A stretch of DNA of 64,000 nucleotides from Sceloporus undulatus (GCF_019175285.1 NC_056527.1:113429434-113493433); one strand, 5' to 3'; numbered from the stretch's first letter, positions 1 to 11,520 are shown. A program made the numbers and translations. The notes: generated by a model from the sequence alone, not told the origin.

Positions 1-388
1 TTTATGTTTGTAGCATCATGGCTACATGACCACCAAAGCCTCCTAAAGCCTCCTGGCTTCTATTTTGGGGTAGTAGTGGAGAATCTGTGTTTTAGTTGAA
101 ACTGTGCAGAAGATATCCAATTTGCTGTCTCCTGACCCACTAACAAATCCAGCAGTCTAGACAGAGCTTTTATATTTCAGGCTAAAACTAAGGGAAGATT
201 CATCACTCTGATTACAAGATGGTGGTGTTGGGAGACTCAATGCCACTGAGCTGAAAAAGAGCATTTTCCCTTGCTTTTCTGTCTGTTATCTCACTAGTAC
301 AGCAGGACCAAGGGTCCAGTGGGCCTTGGAAAAATGACTAGGTTACCAGGAACCCTTATGGAACTATGGGCCGGGACAGACTGCCCCA

Positions 389-604
389 GTCTGCACTGCA
401 GAAATAATGCCATTTGATACCGCTTTAACTACCATGGCTTACTGATATGGAATTCTGGCATTTGCCATTTTGTGAGATATTTAGCCTTCTATGTTGGAGA
501 ACTTTGGTGCCACAACAAATTGCAGTTCCCAGAATTCATAGCATTGAGGGATGGCACTTAAAGTGTCAAACTGCATTATTTCTGCAGTGCAGATGCAGCC
601 TTAA
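389..604. repeat. Palindromic MITE (family 1), near full length
   Basis: Ends are inverted copies: TCTGCACTGCAGAAATAATG on the left and its complement on the right (GCATTATTTCTGCAGTGCAG). The middle carries the family core 'aattctggcatttg' and its inverse. This family recurs at least 14 times in the window and is the commonest repeat here. It has no coding capacity, so a non-autonomous DNA transposon is the likely origin; the superfamily is not determined. Confidence 0.75.
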
Positions 605-1640
605 AAGCGACCGTAAGAACACCCGTGCTGGGGGGGGGGAGAGATACAAATACTATAGCAATAAGTCTGCTGTTTCATGTGTGTGTGTATGTGTGTGTGT
701 GTTGTATAGTTTGATTTATTTCCAAGTGACTTGATTGAAGAATAAGACCCTCACCCAAGATCCTACATTGCACCTGCATAGGGCCCATATCCAGTCATGT
801 TATTACTAACCCGCCCTTCTGCTCAAAACCAATGTTGTGCATTCAGCTGTGTGTTTGCTAGTGTGCCTGCTTCTTTTGCCCTTGTTCCATGGGAAATCGC
901 ACCTTGTACTATGGGAAACAGACCGTGTATCCTTCTGCAATCTCAGTGGAAAAAGGGTGCACTGAAAGCACTGACGTTCCCTACAACTGTCCCAGTTTGA
1001 AAGGGTGGGTCCAGTTAGTCCTCTGTCATCACATTTTTCAACTGTTCTTAAAATGTCCCATTTTCTCTCTCCTCCTCCTTCTGCTCTCCCCCATTGTCTT
1101 CAGCTTACTTCCATTGCTTCAGACTGAGTTTGAAGCACAAAGATAGTTTGACTCTATGAACTCAACAGGGGGAAAGGAGAAGAGGGGTATGGATCTTGTT
1201 TTCCCCAGTAGGATCAGGCAAAAACAAATGGATGCAGCCTCTCACAGTTTGTGTGCTCTTCCTGATTCATAGCTTTTGCTATCTTGACTGCATGATTTTG
1301 CTTGACCAGACATGTCTCACTTTGCATCTGTGAAACACTGGAGAACAGGGGCATAGTTTCAACTTTAAATGTCTCCCTGGCAAAATATGCCTTAGTTGGC
1401 TCCACTTAGATTGGAGGCACCTTGATGGGCTTACCTGTTAATGATGGCAGAAGTAGGTGGCAGACCTGCAATGTGTATGGAGCACCTGGGAGCCTGTTAT
1501 CACTAATAGTTCCCCAATGCCATGGCATGATACAGCATCAGGGCCACTGTGGGAAATTTAAAAAGCAGCTGGCTCATAGCCCCAGCCAAAGTATGGTGGG
1601 CCCAGGGATTGTATTAAAAGTAGGAATTGCTTGGGTGTCT
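605..1640. other. No gene recognised
   Basis: Contains a (GT)n tract at about 680-702 and otherwise unassigned AT-rich sequence. Several short open frames exist but none shows a family signature. Confidence 0.5.
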
Positions 1641-1644
1641 AGGG

Positions 1645-1775
1645 CTGCATCTGAATTACAGAAATAATCCAGTCCAACACCACTTTAACTGCCATAGCTC
1701 AATTCTATGGAATCCTGGGGTTTGTAGTTTGATGTGGCACCAGAGCATTCTGATTTTGCTTTGGGTAGGCCTAGA
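1645..1775. repeat. Palindromic MITE (family 1), left half
   Basis: Matches the left arm and core of the family (GGCTGCATCTG, 'ccactttaactgccat', 'tggaatcctggggtttgtag'); the right arm is missing or diverged. Confidence 0.6.
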
Positions 1776-2282
1776 GGTTGTATTTGAAGTTGGAACTGTT
1801 TTGGTCCCTCCATTTCAGCATCTGCCACATCCTGCTGCTGAACCTTTATGACTAATAAAAATACCGTATTTTCATAGTTAAGTCCTAAATGCATCTCAGA
1901 ACAGATCTTTGTGGCTTCAGTGATTCTTCTTGAGAACTGAAATACAAATAACTCCCAATGCTGGCTAATGGTTTTTGTCTCAGCAGTATGGTAGTCAGTT
2001 CAGGATTTGCCCAGGTGCTCAGGTTTGCAGGCCAAAACTTGAGAGCTAGGGATGGTCTCTGACAATGCCATTCAACATTATGCATTATGTACCAACCACA
2101 ATTGCATGTTCATGCACATTCACATCCACCCACCCACCCACTTCATATTTTCCTGTTTGGAAATGAAGACAGAAAACTTAGCTAAGGGACTGTTTGCCGA
2201 TCAAGGTGAAATGACTCTATTATTCCTTCTCATGTACATGGGGAGATGGGATAAGAACCATTCAATTTACCCTACTTGCTTC

Positions 2283-2495
2283 TAGTGGTTTGAGTGTTGG
2301 ATTATTACTCTGGAGAACATGGTTCAAATCCCAGCTCAGCCATGTAAACCCACTTGGTGACCTTGGGTAAGTCACACTCTTTCAGCCTCAGAGGATGGCA
2401 ATGGCAAACCCCTTCTGCAGAAACTTGCCAAGAAAACCCCATGATAGGTTCACTTTAGGGTTGCCATAAGTCAAACAGGTTTTGAAAACACATAA
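2283..2495 (+). repeat. tRNA-derived SINE (Sauria-like)
   Basis: A polymerase III head is visible: 'tagtggtttgagtgttgga' includes a decayed A box, and GTTCAAATCCC at about 2322-2332 is a good B box. The body contains 'ccttgggtaagtcac' and 'gccaagaaaaccccatgata', and the 3' end runs into ACAACAAG repeats. The same body occurs at least eight times in the window on both strands. The family name is from memory of squamate SINEs; the tRNA-like head is seen directly. Confidence 0.75.
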
Positions 2496-2499
2496 CAAC

Positions 2500-4090
2500 A
2501 AGAACTTGCTTCTAGAAAGAAGATGGATGCAGAGCAGAACAGGGTAAGTTGGCCCCAGAATGATTGGGAGGGTAGGTCAACTGAATAAACAGACTCCCTA
2601 AGACTCTTTGGAAGTTGCAGCAAAAATTTCAATGAAGCCTTGCAAATTGTACCAAACTGCTGCTCTATTAGCTGATCTGGAGCTGTGCACCTTTTCCTCT
2701 TGCCTGGAATGGAGCCCACCCAAACTGGAGAATTGGCACCCTTATCTCTTTGAAAATGGGAGACTCAGGGCCAGGATCTGAAATCTGGCAACTGGACAGT
2801 GTCAGCAGGACAGTGAATTCACATAGGAGTTTAGTTTGAAACACAAGGGAGCAATTGAAGTGGTGACCTCTCTATCCCCCCTTAAACAAGTTGAGCACTT
2901 GGATAGCTCCTTTAAAAGTTTAAATGAAATGCTGGATTGGATTCACTGACCCACCGCCACTGGCTGTCACTGAAAGCATCCTCTACTCATGGAGAGTTCA
3001 AAATTGTAGTGCCATAGAGCAAAAGAAGAAAAAAGTAACTTCTTTTACATTGCCTCCCTTGTCATTAACTTTAGATGAAATAACATCTTATTCAACCCAT
3101 GAAGCTTCAGCAGCCTTTGGGAAATCCTTCAGCTCCCAGAGAAGGAGAAAGTAAATTGATAGGTCAGGGATTAATCACACTGCAAAGTTTTGGAAGGGCT
3201 GCAAACTTTATTTTTATGCTGCCTTGGTGCATTAGGATGAACAAATAATGAGTTACAAAGGGAGAGGAATTAATTTAGAACCTGATACTGTAATGCAACA
3301 CTGATTTGAAAATAATGTTGGAAAGGAAAGCAACTGAGATCCAAGTTTTCATTAGGAGTTTGGATGGTCAAATGGAGCCACAAAGTGATGCATTGGTTCA
3401 AAATGGTATGAATCAAAAGAGTAACAAATCAGTACAAAAGCAAGGCAGTAAACAACATTTATGGCCCCAGAATAGGGGAAGTGCTCCTCTGGCTTGAACT
3501 ATGAGCTATTTTTACAGTATTTGTATTTTACAGTAGAGGCTATTTTTTACTTTTCAATGTTTCCTCCAACAACAAAACATTGGGGTGACTAACAAGAACA
3601 ACAAAATGCAACAATAAAACCAGAATAACATCAGTACAAAACAGAACAGAAGAAAAACAAACTAACAAACAAACCACCTCTTAGGACCAAAGAGAAAATA
3701 AAAATGGATTTTAGATTTTAAAGTACTAAGCCAGATTTCCTGTACACCTATTGAAACCAATAAGTCCCATTGATTTCAATGATTCTGCTTTAAGTATGAG
3801 TGAAACTGATCAATTTGGGGGTGAACTCTAGTTTTGAAGTAAGATGTTTAGAAAGTTTAAACAGTAAGAGCTGATTCAGTGGTGGACATAAAAACACAAT
3901 AGTCCAAGACATTTTGCTTCCTGAGACAAAGTAGGAAATGATGCCCTCTCACCCCCTCTACAATATCCTAAGGTGTCCTTTTGACTCACGATGCAGAAAA
4001 TCCCATGGGTCCTCAGTCCTGGCAGTAAAAATACAATATTATCAAGTTAAATATATAAGAATTACTGCCCTTTCATGGTTTCTTTGAGGT
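2500..4090. other. No gene recognised
   Basis: Unique-looking AT-rich sequence. No splice-framed exon, RNA gene or clear repeat could be identified by eye. Confidence 0.45.
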
Positions 4091-4154
4091 GAATCCACAT
4101 TGAATATTTATAGCAGTAATATAGGGCTTTAACATAGCACTTTTAGATAAAATA

Positions 4155-4250
4155 ACATTGCTTGGTTCCATCCTCTGGAATCCTGGGATTTGTAGTTTTG
4201 TGAGGCACCAGTACCCTTTGGCAGACAAGGCTAAATATCCTGCATTACAA
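4155..4250. repeat. Palindromic MITE (family 1), fragment
   Basis: Core 'tggaatcctgggatttgtag', 'ttttgtgaggcaccag' and 'ggcagacaaggctaaa' match the other copies; both terminal arms are degenerate. Confidence 0.55.
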
Positions 4251-4504
4251 ACAAACCTGAGAGAAGTGTGTTTCTGTTTCTGTCTCCGCACAACTTTGAA
4301 GCACGTTTGTTCTCTTCCAGTCATAAAAGCATGGGAGAGGGTTGCAAGAGTGTCCCCTTTGCCAAGCTGGAAAAATCCGTTTGGCAATAGGGATGCTTTT
4401 ACAAACCTTTCTCTTTCTTTTACAACTAACAGATCCAAGGCCTTCACTAGAGTCAAACTGAATTACAGTGCAGCCAAGGGTCTGATTAGGGGGATTTATT
4501 ACTA

Positions 4505-5285
4505 GCTCAATATTGTGAGATGGGCCGGCAACAACAGCCCTGCAAGGCCGTCTCCCATTGTATATACCAAGAGACCAGGGAATCCAATAAATGGAGCAAA
4601 AGCAGACTTTTCTAAGTAAAGTTCAATTTATTAATATAAGGGAAGAACACATACAATTCACTAACACACTCACACTCATACAAGGCTCAGGAAATGCAGA
4701 GGTTAGCGCTGAATAGATTTCAGGCATCACTGGGGTGATACATACCAGAATGTAGACTCCCTCCAGGAATCCAAATGGAATACGATGGGGATGGCATGAG
4801 CCTCAGCCATAGAATGACTGGGCCAGGAGTCAGGTCAGGGTTCAAAGGGACAGAGCTTCCCGCTGAAATCCAGACTGGCCCAGTGAACAGGAAAATCTGG
4901 GAGTTCTTATAGGGACAAAAAGCCCATTGCTGGCAAAGGTGTTTCATTACTTTCTTTACACCTGGATGACTAGGTCTTACTGTCTTTTAGGCTTAATCTG
5001 CTCCAACAACAGACTCGGGGAGGGGGTAAGCGCCTCAGGGAAGGTAAACATTGCTCCTCTTGGGCAATATGATAATCCCATTTGTGATTCCCCAGACTAT
5101 CTAGAATGACAATGTTTATGACCATAGGTGTGGTGTGTACATGTCCTCTCACTTTGCTCTTAATGGTGGACAGGCAACTAGACTTCATCTAGGGATCATC
5201 ATGGGCTATCATTTATACCAAAATTTATATAGAGAGCAACATGGGTAACAACAGGGTAGATGCACCCTGAAAATCCTCCAAACTA
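4505..5285 (-). mobile_element. Possible fossil solo LTR or similar element
   Basis: A long non-coding block with a reversed polyadenylation-like region near the left ('aagttcaatttattaa') and a reversed TATA-like region near 4905 (TTCTTATAGGG). Two other blocks (about 45075-45555 and 61850-62345) share this general layout. No internal retroviral genes are seen. The assignment is weak; it could be another kind of repeat. Confidence 0.25.
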
Positions 5286-5597
5286 CTGGTAGGCTCATAT
5301 GGAAAGGGATGGTCCTTCAGATAGCCTAGTGCCAGAACATGTAGGGCCTTTGCACCTGCAGGTGCTCAAAAGCGTAGGAGACAAAATGGCACCCTGAGAG
5401 GCTTGTCATTGTGCTGGATCCCTCTGGTTGGTCACTGATGGAAGTAAGATGTCTGGGTAGATGATTCTTTGGCCATTGAGCAGCACACCTGTGATGCTGT
5501 TATTGAATGTGTGAAGCCCAGGGCAGCACACCTTGCCTGGTTGCTTCTAGCACCAAGTGACAGTGACAATATGACTGATGGCAGAGAAAGGAGATGA

Positions 5598-5868
5598 GAG
5601 CCAATGTGGCGTAGTGATTTGAGTGTTGGACTGCAAGTCGAGAGACTAGGATTCAATTCCCAGCTTGGTGCTGCACTCTATGATTCTATAAACACTGATG
5701 CTGGCATATCTTGCTGGTCTGATTAGCTCCTTGGTTGGCTTTTTAATGCTGTGTGAAACTGTTTTAAAGGTTTGTCTGTAATCTTGCCAAGAAAACCCCA
5801 TGATAGGTTCATCTTAAGGTTGCCATAACTGAGAAACAACTTGAAAGCACACAACAACAATGCAGTCT
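5598..5868 (+). repeat. Sauria-like SINE with replaced middle
   Basis: The tRNA-like head (GGCGTAGTGATTTGAGTGTT, then GATTCAATTCCC as B box) is followed at about 5690-5785 by unrelated sequence. The normal SINE 3' body resumes at 'cttgccaagaaaaccccatg' and ends in ACAACAACAA. The middle is either a later insertion or a recombinant join. Confidence 0.6.
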
Positions 5869-5869
5869 A

Positions 5870-6110
5870 CTAATAAATTTCATTGTTTTTAATCATTAAT
5901 GTTTCTAACATTATAAATTAATTGTTTTTAAATGACTTACGCATTTATACTTTCATGAAAGCGTTGCATAGTTTTAATCGGAATTGTTTTACACATGCTG
6001 TTAACCAGTTTGAGTCTCATCACTGAGAGAAAGGCAGGATATATATTATTAATAATAACAATTAACAATGATGATGATGATGATGATGATAATAATAATA
6101 ATACACTTTA
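5870..6110 (+). repeat. LINE 3' end with microsatellite tail
   Basis: A T-rich 3'-UTR-like stretch ends in 'gagaaaggcaggatatat' and then runs into AAT/GAT trinucleotide repeats. The same 'aa.ggc/gg.tatataaat' plus trinucleotide ending recurs at about 35165-35275 and 59555-59590, as expected for L2/CR1-like LINE 3' termini. Confidence 0.6.
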
Positions 6111-6179
6111 TTTTTTTAACAGTATCTTTCATTTAATGTCAAACTAAGACTAACAGGCTATGGTGATCTACTTTACAAG

Positions 6180-6412
6180 AGGGCCTAAATACCCCAAAGG
6201 CATTAGATGTTGGCTGATTCTTAGAAGCTAAGCAGGGTTAGTCCTGGTTAATACTTAGATGGGAGACCACCAGCGAATACCAGGTGTTGTAGGCTATATT
6301 TCAAAGGAAGAAATTAGCAAACCACCTCTGAGTATTCTTTGCTTAAGAAACCTTATGAAATCCATGGGGTTTCCCTTAGCCGACAGGCAACTTGGAGGCA
6401 CACACACTTTAC
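6180..6412 (+). repeat. 5S rRNA-derived SINE (SINE3, 5S-Sauria-like)
   Basis: Positions about 6183-6297 follow vertebrate 5S rRNA, including GAAGCTAAGCAGGGT, CCTGGTTAATACT, GATGGGAGACC and GGTGTTGTAGGCT, which are the internal promoter region of 5S genes. The tail (GCAAACCACCTCTGAGTATT, then GACAGGCAACTTGGAGGCAC and a CA run) is SINE body, not 5S flank. This is therefore a retroposed SINE rather than a functional 5S gene. 5S-Sauria SINEs are known from squamates (recalled, not searched). Confidence 0.75.
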
Positions 6413-6977
6413 AAGACACCATTTCTGAGGATCTCAGGTGTATTTTTTCCCTCCAATTCTTAGGTTGTTGCCCTGAAACAGCCACCTGTGTGTTCTGCCT
6501 CATTCTCTGCCTCATTTGAATGCTGACTACTGGAACAGGGTGGCTGAAAATGAAAGCCTTCCATGTGTGGCCACCCGTGAGCTTCAAGCAGACTGCCTCT
6601 TTTGAACTTCATCATTGATGTCTGAATTTAGAAACAACCCAGATAAGGGTTAGATTGAGTAGAAGCAGAAATATAGATCTGAAAAGCATATCAGGTAAAC
6701 AAGAAAAACACAAACAAACACCTGGCCCAGATACTAGAGACCTAAGATGGAATCCTGTAAAGAGAAGCAACAGCAGAGTACTTTGATTATCATGTTGTCC
6801 TTGGACTAAGGACCTAAGTTCAATTCATGACTGATTTTCAATTAAATTCTGTAGGTCTAATGAACTCATCTGCATTACTTATGTGTATACCTATCCTTCA
6901 ACAATTTATTCAATGAGTTTAATTTAGCTGGGTTTATCCAAAAGGACTCTCACCATAAAGAAACTGCTTCGACATTG

Positions 6978-7133
6978 GCTGCATCTGCATTTGTAGTTTT
7001 GTGAGATGCTTAGCCTTCTCTGTCAGAGAGCTCTTGTACCAAAGAAAACTACAAATCCTAGAATTCCATAGAATGAAGCTATGACAGTTAAAGCAGGATC
7101 AAACTGCATGAATTGTGCAGTGTGGCACCAGAT
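6978..7133. repeat. Palindromic MITE (family 1), internally deleted
   Basis: Starts GGCTGCATCTGCATTTGTAG: the left arm jumps straight to the core, so the left inner part is missing. The right arm (CTATGACAGTTAAAGCAGG, GCAGTGTGGCACC) is present. Confidence 0.65.
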
Positions 7134-7224
7134 AACATCCTTTCTTCCCTTCCCTTCTGATAAGTAGTAGCAGTGGTGGTAGCCCTTCCAAGTACTCAAC
7201 AGCTATGCGATGCTGGAGGTTTGG

Positions 7225-7230
7225 ATGAGG

Positions 7231-7261
<31 letters not shown>

Positions 7262-7540
7262 GTGCCTTCAAGTGATTCCTTTAACTCCTTCCTCTGTTGT
7301 TGTGTTGTTTGTTGCTGTATGCTTTCAAGTGATTTCCAAATTATGACAACCTAAGGTGAACCTATCATGGGGTTTTCTTGGCAAGATTTGTTCAGAGGAG
7401 GTTTGCCATTGTATTCCTCTGAGGCTGAGAGCATGTGACTTGCCCAAGGTCACTCAGTAGGTTTCATGGACAAACAGGGAATCAAATGCTAGCCTCCAGA
7501 GTCATAGTCCTACATTCAAACCACTCTACCATGTTGGATG
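7225..7540 (-). repeat. Sauria-like SINE, minus strand, with (TTG)n tail
   Basis: A (TTG)n run and two 'gccttcaagtgatt'/'gctttcaagtgatt' starts are followed by 'cctatcatggggttttcttg', 'tgcccaaggtcactcagta' and the reversed head 'attcaaaccactctacca'. The doubled 3' end suggests a second truncated SINE or tail duplication at 7255-7310. Confidence 0.7.
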
Positions 7541-7823
7541 GGGCACAAAAGGCTATCCCCTTATGTCCCATTCTCTGTTAATTTCTCTCAAGTCAGCTTC
7601 AACTTATGGTGCCCATATGAATGAGAGAGCTTCCTGACATAAACATTAAATTCAGAGCGTTGGTTTTCCTGATTGAATCAAGCCATCTGTAATCTACTCT
7701 TCTTCTTTTCTTACTGGCTCCCACTTTACTGAGCATTACCATCTTTTGTGATGATGGGGGAAAAGTACGATAGCCTGAGTTGGTTCATTCTGGCTTCTAG
7801 GGAAAGTTCAGTCTTCATTTGCT

Positions 7824-8003
7824 CTTGTTGCCGTTGTTGTGTGTCTTCAAGTCATTTCGGACATATGACCCTGTTGCAAGGTTTTCTAGGGCTGACATTG
7901 TGTGACTCAGCCCAGGCCACCCAGTGGGTTCCCATGGCCAAGTGAGGAATCAGATCCTGATCTCCAGAGTTATAGTGGCCAAACCACTATACCATGCTGG
8001 GTC
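7824..8003 (-). repeat. Sauria-like SINE, minus strand
   Basis: Reversed SINE body with 'gtgtgtcttcaagtcattt', 'aggccacccagtgggttccc' and reversed head 'ccaaaccactataccatg'. It lies just 5' of the SPIN insertion. Confidence 0.7.
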
Positions 8004-8010
8004 TTCATTT

Positions 8011-8224
8011 CTCTAGGACTGCAGCTCTCAACCTGTGGGTCGTGACCCCTTTTGGAGTTGAATGATCCTTCCACAGGGGTTGCCTAAGACCATCAGAAAA
8101 CACATATTTCTGATGGTCTTAGGAGCCAAGACAAAAATAATTTTATGGTTGGGAGTCACCACAACATGAGGAACTGTATTAAAGGGTTGTGGCATTAGGA
8201 AGGTTGAGAACCACTGCTCTAGGA
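8011..8224 (+). mobile_element. SPIN non-autonomous hAT element with 8-bp target duplication
   Basis: The body at 8019-8216 reads CTCTCAACCTGTGGGTCGTG, CCACAGGGGTTGCCTAAGAC, a central inverted repeat (CCATCAGAAAACACATATTT then TTCTGATGGTCTTAGG), GGTTGGGAGTCACCACAACA and the right terminus AGGTTGAGAACCACTG. This matches SPIN (SPACE INVADERS) hAT transposons, which spread horizontally among tetrapods. Identical 8-bp direct repeats CTCTAGGA lie at 8011-8018 and 8217-8224, the target-site length expected of hAT. No transposase is present, so this is a non-autonomous copy. Confidence 0.9.
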
Positions 8225-8764
8225 CATATTAATGGGCCATTTTGGCAGTCCCTGGTATCTATAGAACTTTTCTCCAGCTCCACATTTCAAATGAGCTGAT
8301 TCTCTTCCTGTCAGCTTTCTTTACTATCCATCTGTCACAACCATACATAAAAAATGGAAATACAATGGCATGAATGATCCTGATTTTGGCATTCAAGAAA
8401 AATGACTTTGTTCACATTTAGCTTGTTTCTCATGTGACTATCTCACAGCTAAAGGAACCCATTCAAAGCTTTATGGAAAAAATGTAAGGGCTAAGACCGA
8501 TTTGATATGTAGTAATAATTTCTGTATAGGCATTAGAGTACATGAAGAATAACTATGAAAAATGTGTTGAAAATCAAATGTAATTTTTGTGCTGCGTTTT
8601 CATTGTTTGTAGCTTAATGTAGAATATGTCCTAGTCTGTTCACCCTTCTTGGAAATTTGCTTTTTCCACTGAAATCACTGCTTCCCCCTCCAAAAGGGTA
8701 CCCTTACTGTTGTCAAAGCATAGTACGCCTTGTTTATCAGTTTGAGCTTGCATGCCTTTCTAAT

Positions 8765-9555
8765 CTGTTCAGGTCAGTTTGATCAAAATTCAAAATGACC
8801 CTAATAGATTAGAAAGCTGGGTCAAAATTAACAAAATGAATTTCTATAGAGAGAAAGATAAGGTACTACACTTTGGCCAAAAAAAAATGAAATGCACAGA
8901 TATAGGATGGGGGATACCTGGCTTGACAACAGCACATGTGAAAGGGATCTAGGAATCCTAGTAGACCACAGGTTGAACATGAGACAACAGTGTGATGAGG
9001 CAGCTAAAAAGGCCAATGCAATTCAAGGCTGCATCAATGGAAATATATTGTCTAGACTGAGGGAATTAATAGTACCACTCTATTTTGCTTTGGTCAAGCC
9101 TCACCTGCAATACTGTGTCCTGTTCAGGGAATCACAATTCAAAAAGGACATTGACAAGCTGGAGTGTGTTCAGAGGAGGACAACCTCCTTTATGAGGAGA
9201 CTCTTAGGGAGCTGGGTATGTTTAGCCTGGAGAAGATAAGGTTAAGAGGTGATATAATAGCCCTGTTTAAATATATAAAGGGATGTAATACTGAAGATGG
9301 AGCAGGTTTGTTTTCTGTAGCTCAAGAGGCTAGGACTCGGAGCACTGGGTTCAAACTACAGGAAAAGAGATTTCACCACAACATTAGGAAGACCTTCCTG
9401 ACAGTAAGAGCTGTTCAACAGTGGAATATGCTGCCTTGGAGTGTGGTGCAGTCGCCTTCTTTGGAGGCTTTTAGCAGAGGCTGGGTGGCCATCCAAAGCT
9501 ATTGGGAGAGCCTTGATTCTGTCTTCCTGCATGGCAGAATGGGGTTGGACTCTAT
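8765..9555 (+). mobile_element. CR1-like LINE fragment (C-terminal ORF2 and 3' UTR)
   Basis: Frames in this block encode the end of a non-LTR retrotransposon ORF2: STCERDLGILVDHRLNM, 'KANAIQGCING', LIVPLYFALVKPHLQYCVLF, 'FKKDIDKLECVQRR', then (shifted frame) LRELGMFSLEKIRLRGDIIA. These are typical of the region after the reverse transcriptase in CR1/L2-clade LINEs. The 3' part (AGGAAGACCTTCCTGACAGT, 'gttggactctat') is the CR1-type UTR. It is 5'-truncated, frameshifted relative to the family and not functional. Its 3' tail continues at 9808 after a MITE insertion. Confidence 0.8.
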
Positions 9556-9807
9556 GGACTTAATCACAAGGGGAAATCAGGGGGAAATCAGGCTCGCATT
9601 GATCATGATTAAGATTTTCACATGACATCGCAATTAAAGCATCATTATCCAGGGAATAATGAGAAACAGATCATTCATGGGATTTCCATGAATGATTTGT
9701 TGCTGGTTATTCCCTGGATAATGATGTGTGTGAAAATCTTAATCACAGGGTTAACACTGTTTAAATCCCTGATTTTCCCCTGATTTCATCCCTGTGTGAT
9801 AAAGTCC
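9556..9807. mobile_element. Palindromic MITE (GGACYTTATCACA family) inside the CR1 tail
   Basis: Left end GGACTTAATCACAAGG and right end CCCTGTGTGATAAAGTCC are inverted repeats, and the interior is also largely self-complementary (ATTATCCAGGGAATAA against TTATTCCCTGGATAAT). TAT lies directly on both sides (9553-9555 and 9808-9810), consistent with a 3-bp duplication. A second copy with the same flanks lies at 59001-59336. The CR1 tail ('gattctgtgattcc') resumes on the right. Confidence 0.75.
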
Positions 9808-10033
9808 TATGATTCTGTGATTCCATTAGCCTACAGGCACTGAATCATCACCAAAATCCCCCACCTAGCAAGATGGAGCCTATGTATCCAACATCTAACA
9901 AAGGGTGCAGCTACACTGTAGAAATACTGCAGTATTCTAATGCAGCTTTGAAAGCTTGCATCATGTACTTTGTGCAGTTTGGTTGCCCAAATAAAGGTTT
10001 TGTGGATTTTATTGTGCTTTGCTGTATGGTCAA

Positions 10034-10043
10034 NNNNNNNNNN
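10034..10043. other. Assembly gap (10 N)
   Basis: Run of N. The flanking sequence at about 9935-10025 resembles, in opposite orientation, a repeat at 55085-55290 (GCTTTGAAAGCTTGCATCAT; TGTACTTTGTGCAGTTTGG). Confidence 0.95.
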
Positions 10044-10070
10044 CATGGCTACCCCTGAATATATTTCCTA

Positions 10071-10275
10071 GAAATACTGCAGTCTGACATAATTTTAACT
10101 GTCATAGTTCCACCCTATGAAATCCTGGGATTTGTAATTTTGTGAAGCACCAGCCTTCTTTGGCAGAGAAGGCTAAAGACCTTGTAAACCTAGAAATCCC
10201 AGGATCCCATAGAATGGAACTACAGCAGCTAACGTGATGTCAAACTGTACTATTTCTACAGTGCAGATGCAACCA
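10071..10275. repeat. Palindromic MITE (family 1), near full length
   Basis: Both arms and both core motifs are present: 'gaaatcctgggatttgta' with 'aaatcccaggatcccatag', and left AATACTGCAGTCTGACAT against right GTCAAACTGTACTATTTC. Confidence 0.75.
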
Positions 10276-10279
10276 AAAT

Positions 10280-11520
10280 CACCCTATTCACAAAATGGAG
10301 GTGCTGCACCCACCCTTTAGTACAATCACTGTGCTCATAGAACATACTTTTTCAGATAACACCACCGGAGATAGAATGGGGAAAATGCTATATGATAGAA
10401 ATTGTTTCTTCAGACTTCATTTGCTGTTGTTGCTGTTTGAAGTTATTTTGCAAGGAACTGCTAAAAATGGCCCTTTGTGCCTTGGTCTGTGCTCTCAAGC
10501 ATTGCCTTGAGCTGCAGATGTTTTCAGAGTAAGGGCACTAGAGTGAAACAGACATGTAGGGTATCTGTGTGTGTTGGCTTCCTCTTTCAAGCTCTGCAGA
10601 GCAGTGAAGTCTAAGGCAGAAGAGAGAGATTATTAGTGAAATCAATTGTTTGAAGAAATGTATTAACTAAACAAGAAAAGAGGCAATGCATTGGATTTTT
10701 CAGTTATTCAGTTGGTGCTGTCTTCTTCTACTAGCAGACCATATTGTCCAGATAGACTACATTGGTTGTTTGTGTAATCCTAATTTTTCGTACCTACAAA
10801 GGAAATAGACCACATGTGTGTATATTTGTTAGAAAGAAAAAAAGATAAAAACACTACCTTAATGTTTCAGAAGAAAAAATAATTGGATTGGATTGTCCCC
10901 TTGTTCATAGCCTGAAGTGGATTCCACTTCAGTACTTGCACCAGAATGCACTGGAATGACCATGACACCAATGAATACTTAACAATAAAAATTAAAGTAA
11001 AATATCATTTTATTGAAACGTTGCTTTCTAATTTAAACTTTCTAATTTAAACTGGTTGTCTTGTTATGGCTTGGATGGATATTTAGACCTACCAAAATCA
11101 ATGGGGTTTAAATGCTAAGCCTTATGTGAATTGCTCACTCCACAGTGAATGAAAACCAGACACAATGAGTTCTAAATTTGGTTCACTTTATTTAAGTGAA
11201 ATCACTGTGCAATGAAGGAAAATATTTAGCAAAGCTAACTTCAAAGGGTATGGGTCTAATGGTCATTAAATAAGCTCTCCATTGATGCAAAAACATCTCT
11301 GTTCCAAGATATCCCACCATATCTCATCCCAGCCAAGTAGATACTGAATAAGTTTGCAGAGAGGGGCCTGTTAGGTGAACCACATCTACTTCTCAGGTTC
11401 CAAGAAGATAACCCTATCAGAAGGATTCTGTCTAGACATCTGTGTGGAAATCCCAGGGTAGATAAAGTCTTCACCCCAGTTTCAAGCAAGTCAGCAGCAC
11501 TCTCCCCAAATGTACAGCAT
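10280..11520. other. No gene or clear repeat recognised
   Basis: AT-rich sequence with short open frames only. A small direct repeat 'tctaatttaaact' occurs at about 11027-11052. No exon of a recognisable family is seen. Confidence 0.45.

Noticed and set aside
6183-6297. Functional 5S rRNA gene
   Set aside because: Substitutions in the 5S region and a SINE tail directly attached; it is a retroposed SINE.
9164-9625. 153-codon host gene candidate
   Set aside because: It is the shifted-frame continuation of CR1 ORF2 and its 3' UTR.
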